This document shows positions 12,938-25,402 of a stretch of 64,000 bases of DNA, in pieces. The DNA comes from Bursaphelenchus xylophilus (taxonomy: Eukaryota > Nematoda > Chromadorea > Rhabditida > Aphelenchoididae), in the NCBI GenBank assembly GCA_904066235.2, contig CAJFCV020000005.1:6009501-6073500 (forward strand), read 5' to 3'. The translations under genes and the position numbers were made by a program. The notes under the pieces were generated by a model that searched no databases, had not been told where the DNA came from, and saw only the letters and a list, made by a program, of their open reading frames with translations. Each line of letters opens with the position of its first letter. Position 1 is the first letter of the stretch.

Positions 12938-15900
12938 TCTGACCTTTAAATTTTATGATAATACGGTTTGGAAAAGATAAAAACAATATGGTTTGAATGT
13001 CTGGTCATCTTCCAAAACAAAAATTATATGATTTATTGTTTCGATTTGTGAGAATGCGAGGTATTATATTATGATTAATATAACTGTAATTGTTAGTTTG
13101 TTTTCAGTGTTTTTAGGGACTACCGTAATCTTTTCGGGCTGAAAAAGCGATCCATTTTTTCAGATATATTATTACGAATATATCTGATCGATCAACATTA
13201 TGAGTTGTCTTTTATTGTTATAACCTTCATGTTCTTGCTTTGATTTCATCCCATTACCCCAATTTTTTATATCAATTTAGTTGGGCCTGGATGGGTTGAG
13301 TAAAATTATAAATTTTGTATTTGCGAGCTTCTCGAACGGACGTCATCAGGTTTGAATATTGGACTGGATCCTTTCTGGGGACTTTTCATCTGTTGAAGAG
13401 GCACGGCCTAAGCGGGACTAAATTCAATCAGAGCGCTTGAGTGGAATGGCTTTTGACATCTTTTCTCCGTAAAACAACTTTCAAGGTCATCTGGCCGAAC
13501 TTCCTGGCCATAAGAGATTACAATCTTTAATAAATCTTGGCTGCAGTCTGGTTGCCTATGCGTCTGGAGTTGTTGTACATGTCCAACATTGTGAAAGTGA
13601 AGAAAAACAACTTGGTTCTTAGGAAACTACTGTTCTTTTCTTGATTGATAACAATTGATATTACTTTAAGTCGATCATTTAGAAGGGAGCTTTTACGTCA
13701 ACGGAAAACATTGAAAACATCGTTTTCAGCGAAGAGGAACTCATTTTTGTAATGTAAAAAGTATCGTAAGAAAGTTCTCCAATCCGAGAAAGGAGATCCC
13801 TGGGGGTGTAACGATATCAACAAGAAATTAATTCTCCTTTGTTTTGTTTCCTCCGACACCTGTTATCGCCAGTCATATCGGAAGAATTGTTTTCAATTAC
13901 CGGCTTTTTATACCCTTCGCTGTTTTTTAGAATTGTGGAAACATTTCTATTAGATCTCCAAGGTGTCTAAAATACATTTCTATGACTTTTAAATCCCCGA
14001 TGCTTAACTCTTTGTTGCAAGTGGCGTTGAATCGAAATCGAGCGCTTAATTCTTTTCCTTTTTGTCCTTTGTCATCACTCAACAGATGTGAAAAAATGAG
14101 AGTTTAACGCTTTTCTAGAAGTGACTAATTAAATTTAATATCTGAGTGCTTATAGACTCGACGCGTAAAAGGCGAATTTTCAACGGATTTTATGCTTTCC
14201 CCCTGCCTTCTGCAGCATGTACCAAATAAAGCTTTTGGCCGCCACCAGTTCCTTTTTTTCAGTTTTTGTTGTGAGCGCGCATGAAGAAGAAGGACAACAC
14301 AGAGACGACGATGAGCGAAGAAATGGAAAGCGGGTGTGTGGCGGGGCTTGCGAGAGTGTACAGCCCGGCCCCTAAACGGTGTGTTCTCCCTGGGTTGTTG
14401 TGGACTGGTTCTCACCTCGATTTGGAGCGGGCCCCTGAGGGGACAGAAGGGTTCTGCGCCAACTCCCGGCTCCCATCCATGGTCGCCGCTGGGATTGAGG
14501 ACAAGCAACCGTCCTACCTGTCCCGGCCCGCGGCTTCGAGCGGGAATTCTGCTCGGTTTTTCGCTCCCCCAGCCGGCAAGCCCTAAGGGCTTGGATGAGC
14601 TTTCGGACCCGAGCGAGGAACGAAGGCCGAAGATGCCTTGACTGAAGGCGGCTCACTGCCGTCGGCTTGAAATGCGCGTCTTCCTCGTTTCGGGGATTTG
14701 TTTTGTACGGGAATGGGCCGTTGCGCCTCAACTCAGGTGGCAGACATCCCAGCTGGTCACTCGACTTCTTTTTTGTTTTAGCCTTCTCCCACGTGTCGGT
14801 TTAGACGGGCCCGTGTTCCCAGGGTCTTTTTCCGTTCCAAACCCAGTTGTCGATTACATTTTCTGCTCATTCCCTCTTCGGCCACTATTTTGTTTCAAAC
14901 GTGATTAGCGGGATGTCGTTCCACAACGTGCATAATTGCATCTGAAGGCCGCTGAGTGACGTTCTAATATTGTCGTTTGCTTTTCAAAACAATTTCCGTT
15001 TTCATTAAGAAAGTTCAGGTCGTACCGGCGCGGAAATTGGTGAGTCGCGGGCTTTGTGCCTATACTCTTAATTCGGTTTGGGGTTTGATAATGGGGGGAG
15101 AGGGGGAATTAAGACGGCCACAAGTTTGCGAGCGTCCGATTCCGGATGTGGAGTGAATGGGTAGCGTCCGTATCTGTTATTTCCTGAGCCCGACCCAAGA
15201 CATTTGCTTTTTTATGAGCTTTCTGGAATGAGGTCGGGGCCCGGCCATGTAGCCGCGGTCTAATGGATTTCTGGACGGTCGAATGGACACGTTAGGCGGG
15301 GCCTCTGGCCACACCTATGGCCATCAGACAGCACGGCATTTCCTTTTCCTGATGTCTTTTGTCTCTTCGGGGAGGCTAACAGCCGTGTTCCGTTGAATGC
15401 GTGATTGTCTCTATTAAAGGGATAAGTAGGGCAACAGCTTTTCTCCATTGATTCCTCGGTCAACCGAAGCTCTCCTTTTTTGGAATAAATCCCTTGATTA
15501 GCTTTATTTATTTTGCCGGTCTGGGACGCGGAAAAGCTGGAAAAGAGCTTGGCCAAGTCACACGTGCTTACTTACTCCTTCTATAAAGAATTCGTTGCTA
15601 GAAACGGCCGGACCGACCATCCCCGCATATGATTATGGCCTGCGAGATAGCGGTCGTGTGGGTCTTATTATAGTTATAATGATGTCTTCACATGCTGATG
15701 GGCATACTGATATGCTAAATGGGCGCATTATGAATAATTCCCCGAATGTGATGCGTCCCTTTTATCATTGGGCCTGGTTTGAGTCATCGCCTCACACATT
15801 CTCCCTTTTGTTCTGACTTCTTATCATATTCAGGTCGCCGCATTGTCTGAGGTCGTGATATCAATGTTTATGTTAAGGTGTTCCTCAGATTATATTACAC

Positions 15901-16074
15901 ATTTCAGGCGGCCCCTAACCATCTCGGGGGATCCTCTTGGCTGATGCTAAGACGACTGTCGAGAAGTCCAGTCCGTTTATCCCTCTTTCTTCTAGTCTTC
16001 CCCGTATTTTACAGCTTCAGCCCAGTGATACGGACTTCTGGGCTTCGGCCTTTGGCCGAGCCCGTTAATTAATT
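12938..16074. other. Long gene-free region before the PLC-beta gene
   Basis: About 3.1 kb with no gene I can support. The first half is AT-rich. From about 14270 to 14650 base composition turns GC-rich and frames open on several strands at once (for example 14281-14586 plus, 14372-14731 minus), which is the effect of few stop codons rather than coding. This block and the following 1.4 kb probably contain the promoter, enhancers and 5' non-coding exons of the PLC-beta gene. Confidence 0.4.
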
Positions 16075-19000
16075 ATGGCCAAGGAATATCAATTCAATTG
16101 GCGATCTAAGATCCCCGAGCAACTGCTGGAAGGTGATGTCTTCGACCGGTTCGACGACGAAACCAGCACCTTGGACCTCTCTTGCCATGTTTATTTTGAA
16201 GAAAGCGGGTTTTACATTGTTTGGAATCCAAAAGGAAAAGATGCAGGAGTATTGGATCTTGTGCAGGTCAGAAATCATCCTTTTGTTTTGTATCAAAATA
16301 TTCAGGTGTGGGAGGCCAGATCGTCAGGAACGATTAAAGATGCTCGGATTCTCTATGATCTCGAACAGCGAGGGGCCAAGGAGCCCATTGAGGAGAGGAC
16401 GGTCTGGATTACATACGGCCAAGACCTGGTCAATGTAAACAGCCTCTTCCTCATCGCTAAGACTGCCCAGATTGCGAAGGAATGGAGATTCCTTATCAAC
16501 GAACTGATCAGAAACTACAAGTTCAGACATTGTAATTCCATGATCTCATTACAAAAACAGTAAGTTCAACCAACATGATGACATAATAATATTTTCAGTT
16601 GGAAGTTTCTCTGTCTGTCCACCAATGAAAGAGGCAAGATCCCATTGCGTAACATCATCAAGACCTTCTCCAGCGGAAAACCCGAAAGGATGGTCCATAA
16701 ATGTCTGACCGACTTGGGATTGGCTGGAGATAAGGTACTACATACTTTATTTTGGTGTCGTCGTTGTGGTTGTCGTGTATTGTTATTGTTGTGTTTTAGT
16801 TCCTGGTTACTGGTCGTGTGATACGTGGTCGTTGGTCGCGTAGTTTCCGGGCTATCTACAGTTGCGGTACGGCCCGGAAACATAAACACAAGGTAGTGTT
16901 CCGTTGTGGCCATGATGGTGTACCTTTCGTTTATTGGTGCTATTCTGTACGTAATAAACAATTTATAGGAGCGAGAGGAGTTGGACGTGGGTCTCTTTAC
17001 ATTCGAGAAATTCCTTCGGCTTTATCATAAGATATGCCCTCGGACTGAAGTTCAAGAACTTTTTGTTAAATTGTAAGTTTTATTTTATAGCTTTACATGC
17101 ATACATGTAATCATACTCACAATTATTTTTTTTGTCATCGTTTTCTTTACAGATCTGGGCAAAAAGAGTATTTGACCAGGGATCGGTTGATAAACTTTCT
17201 AAATGAAGAGCAACGAGATCCCCGGCTAAACGAAATCCTGTTCCCCTTCTTCGATCATGAACGAGTTCAACAACTCATCGCTAAGTATGAGACCGATGAG
17301 AGTTACATTAGTCAAGGAAAGATGTCGGGTGATGGATTTCTGAGGTTTCTAATGAACGATGAGAACTCTCCTGTTTTCCTAGATCGCACAGAATTGTACC
17401 AGGACATGGATCAGCCATTGTGTCACTATTACATCAACAGGTATTTTATTCTGACCCATCATGTATTTGTTATTTTAGCTCCCATAACACTTACCTTACG
17501 GGCCGCCAATATGGTGGAAAAAGTTCGACGGAGATATATCGACAAGTCCTTCTATCCGGATGTCGTTGTATAGAGCTTGACTGTTGGGATGGAAACGGTG
17601 AAAACAAGGGCGAGCCCATTATTACACACGGTATGGCAATGTGCACGGATGTGTTCTTCAAGGTAAGTTGGGTTTATTCATGGCTTTACCTTAAATTTAG
17701 GATGTTCTGTACCAAATCAGGGATACAGCTTTTGCTCGGACAGATTTCCCGGTGATTTTGTCTTTCGAGAATCACTGTTGTCGTTCAAATCAGCTGAAAA
17801 TGGCCAAGTATTGTATGGAAATCTTTGGAGATATGTTACTTTCGCAGCCCTTGGAGGACTTCCCATTAGAACCTGGAGTTCCTCTGCCATCTCCCAACCG
17901 TCTAAGACGAAAGATTTTGATTAAAAACAAAAGATTAAAGGCTGACATTGAGAAGCATCAGATGGAGCAATTCTTGAGAGAAGGCAAACTGGATGAGGAA
18001 GACGAGATCAGTGAAACCCCTGAGGTCATAGGAATGGGGGAGGAGACCGCGGCATCACGTAAGTCTAGCCATCGCAGATAGGGAAGAAGGCACTGCTTGA
18101 AGGCTTCATGTTAAAGTCTAGGGAAGCACTCGGGTCACCCTCTTATCATTTACCTGGGTTCTGCACACGCCCCTTCCCCCCGATTATTCCCCTGTTAAAT
18201 TGTGCCTTGTGAGTCCTTTGTCCGAATGTCCTATCCCCAATCAACCTCTCCTCTAGAACTCGAGGAATGTGAAATGACCGACGACGAGCACGACCGTGAA
18301 TCCGAGAACGCCTCACCAGCGCCACGTGTTGTTGCTCAGTCCTCTCATGATGGGCAATTAACAGCCCTGGGGTCTCTCAATCACCCATTAAATTACGGTC
18401 GCCTCACGCCTAGCGCTTCACGCACGTTCGCCTCGATAAGTGGCCCCTGTGGCTCTAGACAGTCCTCCCCAAGGAATTCCATCGACTCTAAGTCCCTTTT
18501 GTTGGCCGCTTTTGGTGGGGATGTGAGAAAATACAGGGGAAGTCACAAGCAATCCAGCGCCTCCGATGTGGTGATCGACCGTTCCAACTCGAGCCGCTCT
18601 ATTGGTGGACGATCGCCGCGCTTCCCCTTCCGGCATATGACATCCAGCATGAAGTCATCATCGACCAGCTCCCCGCCAGCCGGTGGACGAAATGGATATG
18701 GCTCTGGACCTGGCAGTGGATGTTTGCCCAGCACTCCGACGGGAACAGGTGTGACGGTGTTTTTGTTGGGTAGGGTTGTAGCTCCGGAACTGTTTTGGAG
18801 ACTCTGAATCCAGACAGTTCTGGCGCGATTCTACTCGGTCGTCGTGATTGTGGTCGTTGCAATCGTTGGTCCTCTTTCTGTTCTTGCACTGTGCTAGTAA
18901 CTGCTCTTTCCGTTTTTGGTTCTCTATAGTGATGTGCATCGGTTATTTTCAGCCTCTGATCAGCGTGCTCATCCTGAACAGGACCATTTGACCCCAGTCC

Positions 19001-22000
19001 AGGAGAACGTTCGACCTCAAATCGGTTTGTTTTCTTACCTTTTGGTTCTTGATCCTTCGTTTCCAACCAATTTTCCCTTCCACAGCACCTATTATAACAA
19101 TAAATGGGATAACATTTCGAGTTTACTAATACATAAATATCTCAATCAACCTTTCCAATATTCATGATCTTACTCTATTTTCAGGAGAACTTAAAATCCC
19201 GGATGAAGCTCATCCCGAGCTAAAGCAGACCAATTTTATCTCAAAACTAAAGCCGCTGGGGTTTGCCAAGAAGCAACAGGTAAGTGCTCAGCCTTCACAA
19301 CGGGGATAGGAGACGATAATATGTTTGCACTTCTTCGACTCTCTTTTGTTTTGTTGAGTTCCATATCATTAAACTTCAGTTCTGGTCACTATTCTACATT
19401 TCTTTTACGAGCACTTCTTTTTCTGTTCTCCTTCTCTGAGCTGAATCTACTCACCGATCTTCTCCTTCTGAACACCGTCCCGTCTCAGACAAGTCCCAGG
19501 TCGAGTTCATATTCATGTAATTGCCGGGGTATTCAGAAGGGTTATGCATTCCGCAATTTGGCCTTTTTAACTAAGCTTTCTTCCTTATTCGTCAGCAATG
19601 CAACCAACAACAATGGGGAGAGCAGATGTATCTTGACGTGAAAGAAGCTCAACAAAGTGGCGGTGGCAAAATGAGTAGTATTCTACAATTGGGACGTGAC
19701 AAACGGTCGTTCCGTCGTCCCTCTGCCGAGCCAGCTGACCATTCCATATCGGCCGCATTGCTGGATGCCGCTCCCAAACGATCATCTTCGCATCGCGCCT
19801 CCAAATCAAAAAAGGCATTTGTTTTTTTCTTTGGTTGCTTAGTCCTGTTATGCACTGGTGTTTTGTCCGTGATGGTGACCGCTACCTTTTCCTAGTGTGC
19901 TTTCTTCATGCGTGGGATGTAGTGTCAGCCTCTGACGCTGTCTGTTTCAGCCGATACTCACCAAGGAAGAGGAAGAGAGGATCTTTGCTGAGTATAATTA
20001 CACTGGCGCGACCACCAATATCCATCCGTTGTTGTCGACACTGGTTAATTACACTCATCCAGTCAAGTTCTCCGGCTTTGAAGTTGCGGAAAGTAAGAAT
20101 CGTAATGTGGAGGCCTAATTATGACTTTAGGCAATGATCTTCACTTTCACATGTCCTCGTTTTCCGAAAGCACTGGCCTCGGATATCTGAAACAATCAGC
20201 TCCAGAATTTGTCAACTATAATAAACGACAATTGTCACGGATTTATCCTAAGGGTGCGCGTGTCGATTCCTCCAATTTCTTGCCTCAAATCTTTTGGAAT
20301 GCCGGTTGTCAGATGGTCTCGCTCAATTTCCAGACTCCAGATGTATGTATGCAGCTAAATCAGGGAAAATTCGATTATAATGGTCAAACTGGATACCTCT
20401 TGAAACCAGACTTCATGCGACGGCCGGATCGGACCTTTGATCCCTTCTCGGAATCGCCTGTAGATGGTGTTATTGCTGCTCACTGTTCAGTACGGGTAAG
20501 ATAAAACATCTCTATGGTAGTCTACAAAAAATTTTTCAGGTAATTTCTGGTCAGTTTCTATGCGAGAGGAAAGCGGGGACTTATGTAGAAGTGGAGATGT
20601 ATGGGCTGCCAACAGATACAATAAGGAAGGAGCATCGGACCAGGACAGTACCCGCCAATGGACTAAATCCCATCTACAATGAAGAACCCTTTGTCTTCAG
20701 GAAAGTAGTTCTCCCGGAGTTGGCCGTCCTCAGATTCGCTGTCTATGATGAGAGCGGAAAACAGATAGGTCAACGGATATTGCCGTTAGATGGACTCCAA
20801 TCTGGATACAGACACATCTCGCTCAGAACTGAATCCAATATGCCCATGACCTTGTCCACCTTATTTGTACACCTTGTCTTGAAAACGTATGTTCCGGATG
20901 AATTGAGTGGACTGGTAGATGCCTTGGCCGATCCTCGAGCATATCTATCAGCTCAAGAGAAACGCAAAGAAGCATTACATAACATGGGCGTCGATGACAA
21001 CGACATCGTCGATATCGTCCCATCTTCATCTCCCAATTCCACAAATAAGAAGGATTTGAATAAGAGTAATCGACAAGATGCGAAACAGAAAGCGAATGGT
21101 GCGTCAACTCCTCAACAAGCCCCCGAAGCCCGTCCTTCTACAACAACATCCTCGCCCATTGTTGGAGGTGCTAATGGAAATCAATCAGCCAGGGTAGCAT
21201 CAGAAGTTAATCCAGATAACCGATACAAGGTAAGTACTAGAAACTTCAGCCTCCGACCAAACAAAACTTTCACAAGCACCTAAAAAACGATAATTTAACT
21301 CATTAAATTTGCTCTCTCAGACATATTCTGGAGGCCGAAGGGGGTCGAATGAATTGACTGTGCATGTGGGTACTGGTCATCTAAGACCTCCCAGCCCTAT
21401 TCCCGGCAGTCCAAGACTAGAAGGGGCCAGGCGTCGCTTCTCCCGAGCTTGTAGCCTTTTCCGCTCTACCGAGGTAGCTAAAAAACAATGTCGTCATCCC
21501 GTTTTTACAGTTAACCCGTTTCTAAAATTTTTATCCGTTTTTATTTTTTGTTGTAAACATAATATGTTAATGTTATTAGACAGGCCTTACTGCTAAATTG
21601 GTTACCGTAAGCGTGAACCTTGCCCCTCTAATTAACCGAATTTCAGTCAGATCCAATAAATCTGAATGACTTGAGGAAGGAGAAAAGCTTCGTCAAATTA
21701 AACAAGAAGTTCCACAAAGAATTAGACGAGATGAAGAAAAGACATCAGAAACAGAGAGACGCCATACAACGACAACAACAGATGACAATCGACAGAATGG
21801 TCGGGGATTCAGCCAGGGACTCTAAGAAGAAAAAGAAGAATGCCAGCTCCAATGGAAGTAGACATGCCTCTTTATCCAATAAGGATTCTGATTCTCAGAG
21901 TGGGATTCAGATCGATCAGAGGATGAGGTCTTTGGTTACAACTCAGACCGATGAATGGTCAGCTTTGGTCAAAAAACAACAACAAGAGGAGTTCGAACAA

Positions 22001-24473
22001 CGGAAATGTCACATAAAAGAAGAATTCGAATTACTCAAGTCAGTTAACAAACACATTATAAAACTCTTTCTAGAAAGCTACTAATAGACAATCAGAAAGT
22101 CCAAATCACCGTCCTCTCCAAGAAATATGATGAGGATATGAAAAATATGAGGCTGAATCAGACCAAGAAGTCCATGGAGGACACCAAAGCTCTACAACAA
22201 GTAAGAAAATTTACTCGATCTTAAAAGACGATTTCTGAGTCAGTGAATCAGCCGCCAGTTAGCCGTGGACATAGGAAAAAATCGATTTTGAGTTTTTTGC
22301 ATTAAAATGACTGTTGGAAGGGGCTAAGCAAAAGCGAACAATATTTTTTCCCAAATCCTTCGTTAAGGTATATTTTTTTACAATTAACTGTTTTAGAAGT
22401 AATCGCCTCTAGTTGTGGTATCTTGCCTTACAGTGCAGTGATTTGACGGCTACTGTAGTTTTTGACCCTTGCGAACACGATGGAGTGATTATTTTTCCCG
22501 GTTTCCTACTGTAACATACCGTAATACCGTATCGACCGCTAAAAAACGGTCGTAAAATCTTTGTTTCTAAAAACCCCCAGCTGATTTTTTGATATGTTAA
22601 TCAGCGTAAAATTCTGCTCTAGACCCAGTCAAAAAAAGTGCAAAAAGTGGTGCGACAAATTTCGTGGTGTAGTGGTTAGTGGGCGGGACTACCATTCCAG
22701 CGTCCCGGGTTCGATCCCGGCTGGGTGCAAATGTCAAAAAAATGCCGCAAATCAATTTTAATGTAAAAATAAGGAATGTCCGAAGAACAAAAAGCAATTT
22801 TAAATGATTATGACACTTCTGTTTTCTAGTAAACCCGGTTTAATGTAATCTTAGCGGCTGAAAACGGAAAAAATAAAAGTGCTTCAAATGTGATAAAATT
22901 TATAGATATGGTTCTACAGGTTATTATAAGAAACTTTTCAGTTAGTCTTTTTTTGTAACTTACAGTATAACGGATTACTGTAGCATAATGCAGAATTTCG
23001 TATTTTGCGTTCTACATGGCGAAAGAGAGCTGGAAGTAAAGTCATAATGTGCAGAATTATTACCAAGAAGCTTATCTGTGAGAAAAAAATATTTTTTATG
23101 GCAGGATGATTTGGTATACCTGAATAATCTTTCACCGTATTAGCGATCAACGATGACGTCAGAACATACTCAAAATAATTTGGAATTTTGTTTCGGATAA
23201 CGAAAGGCGACTTTTTTTGCTGGCAGAGCGGTCTAACAAAAAACCCCAACCTTTTTTCAAGAACATCGAAGGGAAAATCGATTTTTTATAAATAGTTTCA
23301 TGTTACAGTAATCCGTTATACTGTAAGCTACAAAAAAAGACTAACGGAAAAGTTTCTTATTATAACCTGTAGAACCATATCTATGAATTTTATCACATTT
23401 GAAGCACTTTTATTTTTTCCGTTTTCAGCCGCTAAGGTTACATTAAACAGGGTTTACTCGAAAACAGAGGTGTCATAATCATTTAAAATTGCTTTGTGTT
23501 CTTCGGACATTCCTTATTTTTACATTAAAATTGATTTGCGGCATTTTTTTGACATTGGCACCCAGCCGGGATCGAACCCGGGACGCTGGAATGGTAGTCC
23601 CGCCCACTAACCACTACACCACGAAATTTGTCGCACCACTTTTTGCACTTTTTTTGATTGGGTCTAGAGCAGAATTTTACGCTGATTAACATATCAAAAA
23701 ATCAGCTGGGGGTTTTTAGAAACAAAGATTTTACGACCGTTTTTGAGCGGTCGATACGGTATTACGGTATGTTACAGTAGGAAAGCGGGAAAAATAATCA
23801 CTCCATCGTGTTCGCAAGGGTCAAAAACTACAGTAGCCGTCAAATCACTGCACTGTAAGGCAAGATACCACAACTAGAGGCGATTACTTCTAAAACAGTT
23901 AATTGTAAAAAAATATACCTTAACGAAGGATTTGGGAAAAAATATTGTTCGCTTTTGCTTAGCACCTTCCAGCAGTCATTTTAATGCAAAAAACTCAAAA
24001 TCGATTTTTTCCTATGTTTTAAGATCTTCGAAAAAATGATTTCTAGTTTTCAAAAATCTTTTACCAAAATGTCTTCATCGATTAATTTTAACGTACATTA
24101 TTGATTATTCTTTTTTGCTTTTTTGCGAATGTGCATCCTGGATGTTAATGTCCTCTTTTCAGGATCGTAACATGAGCAAGGCCGAGCGAGATCGAAGAAT
24201 CCGAGAGTTAAATGAGAAAAACGTTAAATTATTCATGGAAGAACGGAAACGACATCACATGAAACGAGAACGGAACATCCAACAGACAGTGCAGAAGCAC
24301 ATTGAACAGAACGAAGCCCTTGAAAGGGAGTTTCGTCAAGTGAGTGATGAAAACAAGAAATTTTATATTGTACATGACCTCATATATCAATTCTTTGCTT
24401 TCAGAGCCTACAGCAAGAGGAGATGAACCAACAAGAGTCCATTCTTGCTGCCAAACCCGAGTCAGTGGTCTAA
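16075..24473 (+). CDS. egl-8: Phospholipase C beta (EGL-8/PLCB4 type)
   Basis: Main chain of 18 exons: 16075-16266, 16306-16559, 16599-16734, 16969-17072, 17153-17440, 17479-17662, 17701-18058, 18257-18748, 18953-19024, 19185-19279, 19951-20092, 20131-20495, 20540-21229, 21321-21473, 21647-22038, 22074-22200, 24163-24339 and 24405-24473; about 1429 residues, all in phase. It hydrolyses PIP2 to IP3 and DAG downstream of Gq at the plasma membrane. Order: N-terminal PH domain, EF-hands, X domain with SSHNTYLTG (catalytic His) and ITHG, a long Ser/Pro-rich X-Y linker (exons 7-10), Y domain ([18 protein letters not shown]), C2 domain (GLNPIYNE), and the Lys/Glu coiled-coil C-terminus typical of the beta class. 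The protein ends PESVV, a possible class I PDZ ligand. An extra exon at 19596 may be a cassette; exon 21321-21473 is a multiple of three and could also be skipped. The penultimate intron, 2 kb, carries a fold-back element. Confidence 0.93.
19596..19895 (+). other. Possible alternative exon in the PLC-beta X-Y linker
   Basis: After a CGTCAG acceptor the frame continues in phase 0 from the preceding exon with coding-like sequence ([15 protein letters not shown], then a Ser/Arg-rich part ending SKSKK). It has no strong donor. If read through, it ends at a stop at 19893 after a hydrophobic run ([19 protein letters not shown]). It is either a cassette with a weak donor near 19822, or an alternative 3' exon giving a PLC truncated before the Y domain. 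The downstream Y-domain exon joins equally well in phase directly to 19279. Confidence 0.35.
22658..22730 (+). other. tRNA-derived Pol III module, left arm
   Basis: A perfect A box (TGGTGTAGTGG, 22665-22675) and a perfect B box (GGTTCGATCCC, 22708-22718) have tRNA-like spacing. The A-box region TGGTGTAGTGGTTAG matches the D arm of Glu/Gly-type tRNAs. A 7-nt loop CTACCAT with T33 and A37 equivalents sits on a 4 of 5 bp anticodon stem. The acceptor ends do not pair and the T stem is imperfect, so this is a tRNA pseudogene or SINE head, not a working tRNA. Confidence 0.7.
23556..23628 (-). other. tRNA-derived Pol III module, right arm
   Basis: This is the mirror copy of the left-arm module, on the minus strand: B box 23568-23578 and A box 23611-23621, both perfect to consensus. 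Transcripts started from the two modules would run toward each other across the spacer. Confidence 0.7.
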
Positions 24474-25402
24474 TCCACCCCCACAGAGCTGGTTCTATTA
24501 TATTTCACACGGGTCGCCGTCATTTTACTATTCTCTAGATAGATATATATTCAGAGTTATTGCATTAACAGGTCACTCTCAGAGCATACAGATATCATTT
24601 TTTGTAAAGTTATAGAGTTGTTGTAAGGGAGAGCATTCCACGACCGTTTTGGAAGAAAAGATATTATTATTAATTAATGTACTCTTATAAGCGCTCCCCG
24701 ACAAGATCGGAAATTGGACAAAACGGGAAAATCGGAAACTGGATAAGAGCGTAAATCGGTATAACGTGCTTAAGATGTGTGGGGTAAGATCAGTCTTACA
24801 AGGGAAGTACCCCAAGTGTAATCCTCAGATTTGCTTTAGACTCTGCACACACTTCAGGCATAGGCCACATATCAATTCTTTAAAACTTTGACTCGCTGTA
24901 GCAGCCGAGATATTCAACCAGCGACCGAGAGAGCATGCGAGAATCACAGAAAAAAACGATTTTGGGCCATTGCCAGTTTTGAGGGAAAAAATTTTCTCGA
25001 AACATTATTTTCTACGGTAGAAATAATGAGAAAACTACGCAAAAAGTATCACATTTTTTGTTTTGCAACTTTCGACCTAAAAATCTCGGTCGTTTCTGCA
25101 AAGTGCGAGCCAGACAAAAAAATATTCTAAATTTGTGCCAGGTTTCATCAAAATCTGCACTTGGATTACATCTTCTGTTTGTTTAGACTTTGTTAGGCTA
25201 AGGTTCATACTGGCGTTTAATGATTTGAGGTTTGAAAGATCGCATCTTGTATCTTATTATGGGGACAGTTCGACAAGACACAGTGCACTGATTTCCGGTT
25301 TTCTCCGATTTCTGATTTTGCCATAGGCCCTTATAAGAATTTTATTGGGTAAATAAAAATTCATTTCGTCTTTTTGAGTATCGAAAGTGGTTGTTTTTGG
25401 TG
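24474..25402. other. Intergenic; holds a dispersed repeat
   Basis: This is the 3' region of the PLC-beta gene and the 5' region of the phosphatase-like gene. It contains a copy of a dispersed repeat near 25037-25186. No gene is supported. Confidence 0.5.
25037..25186 (+). repeat. Dispersed repeat, copy 1
   Basis: Shares with 43641-43800, in the same orientation, the blocks CAACTTTCGACCTAA, TCTCG-TCGTTTCTG-AAAG, AAAAAAATAT-TCTAAATTT and GGTTTCATCAAAATCTG. Divergence between the copies is moderate, with small indels. No coding capacity and no clear terminal repeats are visible, so the family is unknown. Confidence 0.65.

Larger units (their letters stand above)
22270..24016. repeat. Giant fold-back (inverted repeat) in PLC-beta intron
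   Basis: Two arms of about 715 bp, roughly 22270-22985 and 23300-24016, are reverse complements of each other with only scattered differences. They enclose a spacer of about 310 bp. The outer ends begin CATAGGAAAAAATCGATTT and its complement; the inner ends are ACGGATTACTGTA and TACAGTAATCCGT. No transposase frame is present. I could not define a clear target-site duplication. The element lies in the sense transcript of the PLC gene, so the pre-mRNA can form a ~700 bp hairpin. Each arm carries one tRNA-like module. Confidence 0.88.

Noticed and set aside
14281..14731. Overlapping open frames of about 100 codons on both strands
   Set aside because: The block is GC-rich, so stops are rare in all frames. 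No domain, no consistent splice sites, and plus and minus frames are equally open.
22597..22797. 66-codon frame (with a near-identical twin at 23489-23689) containing [10 protein letters not shown]
   Set aside because: It is the antisense of the tRNA-like module; this type of peptide is a known false ORF of tRNA-derived repeats.
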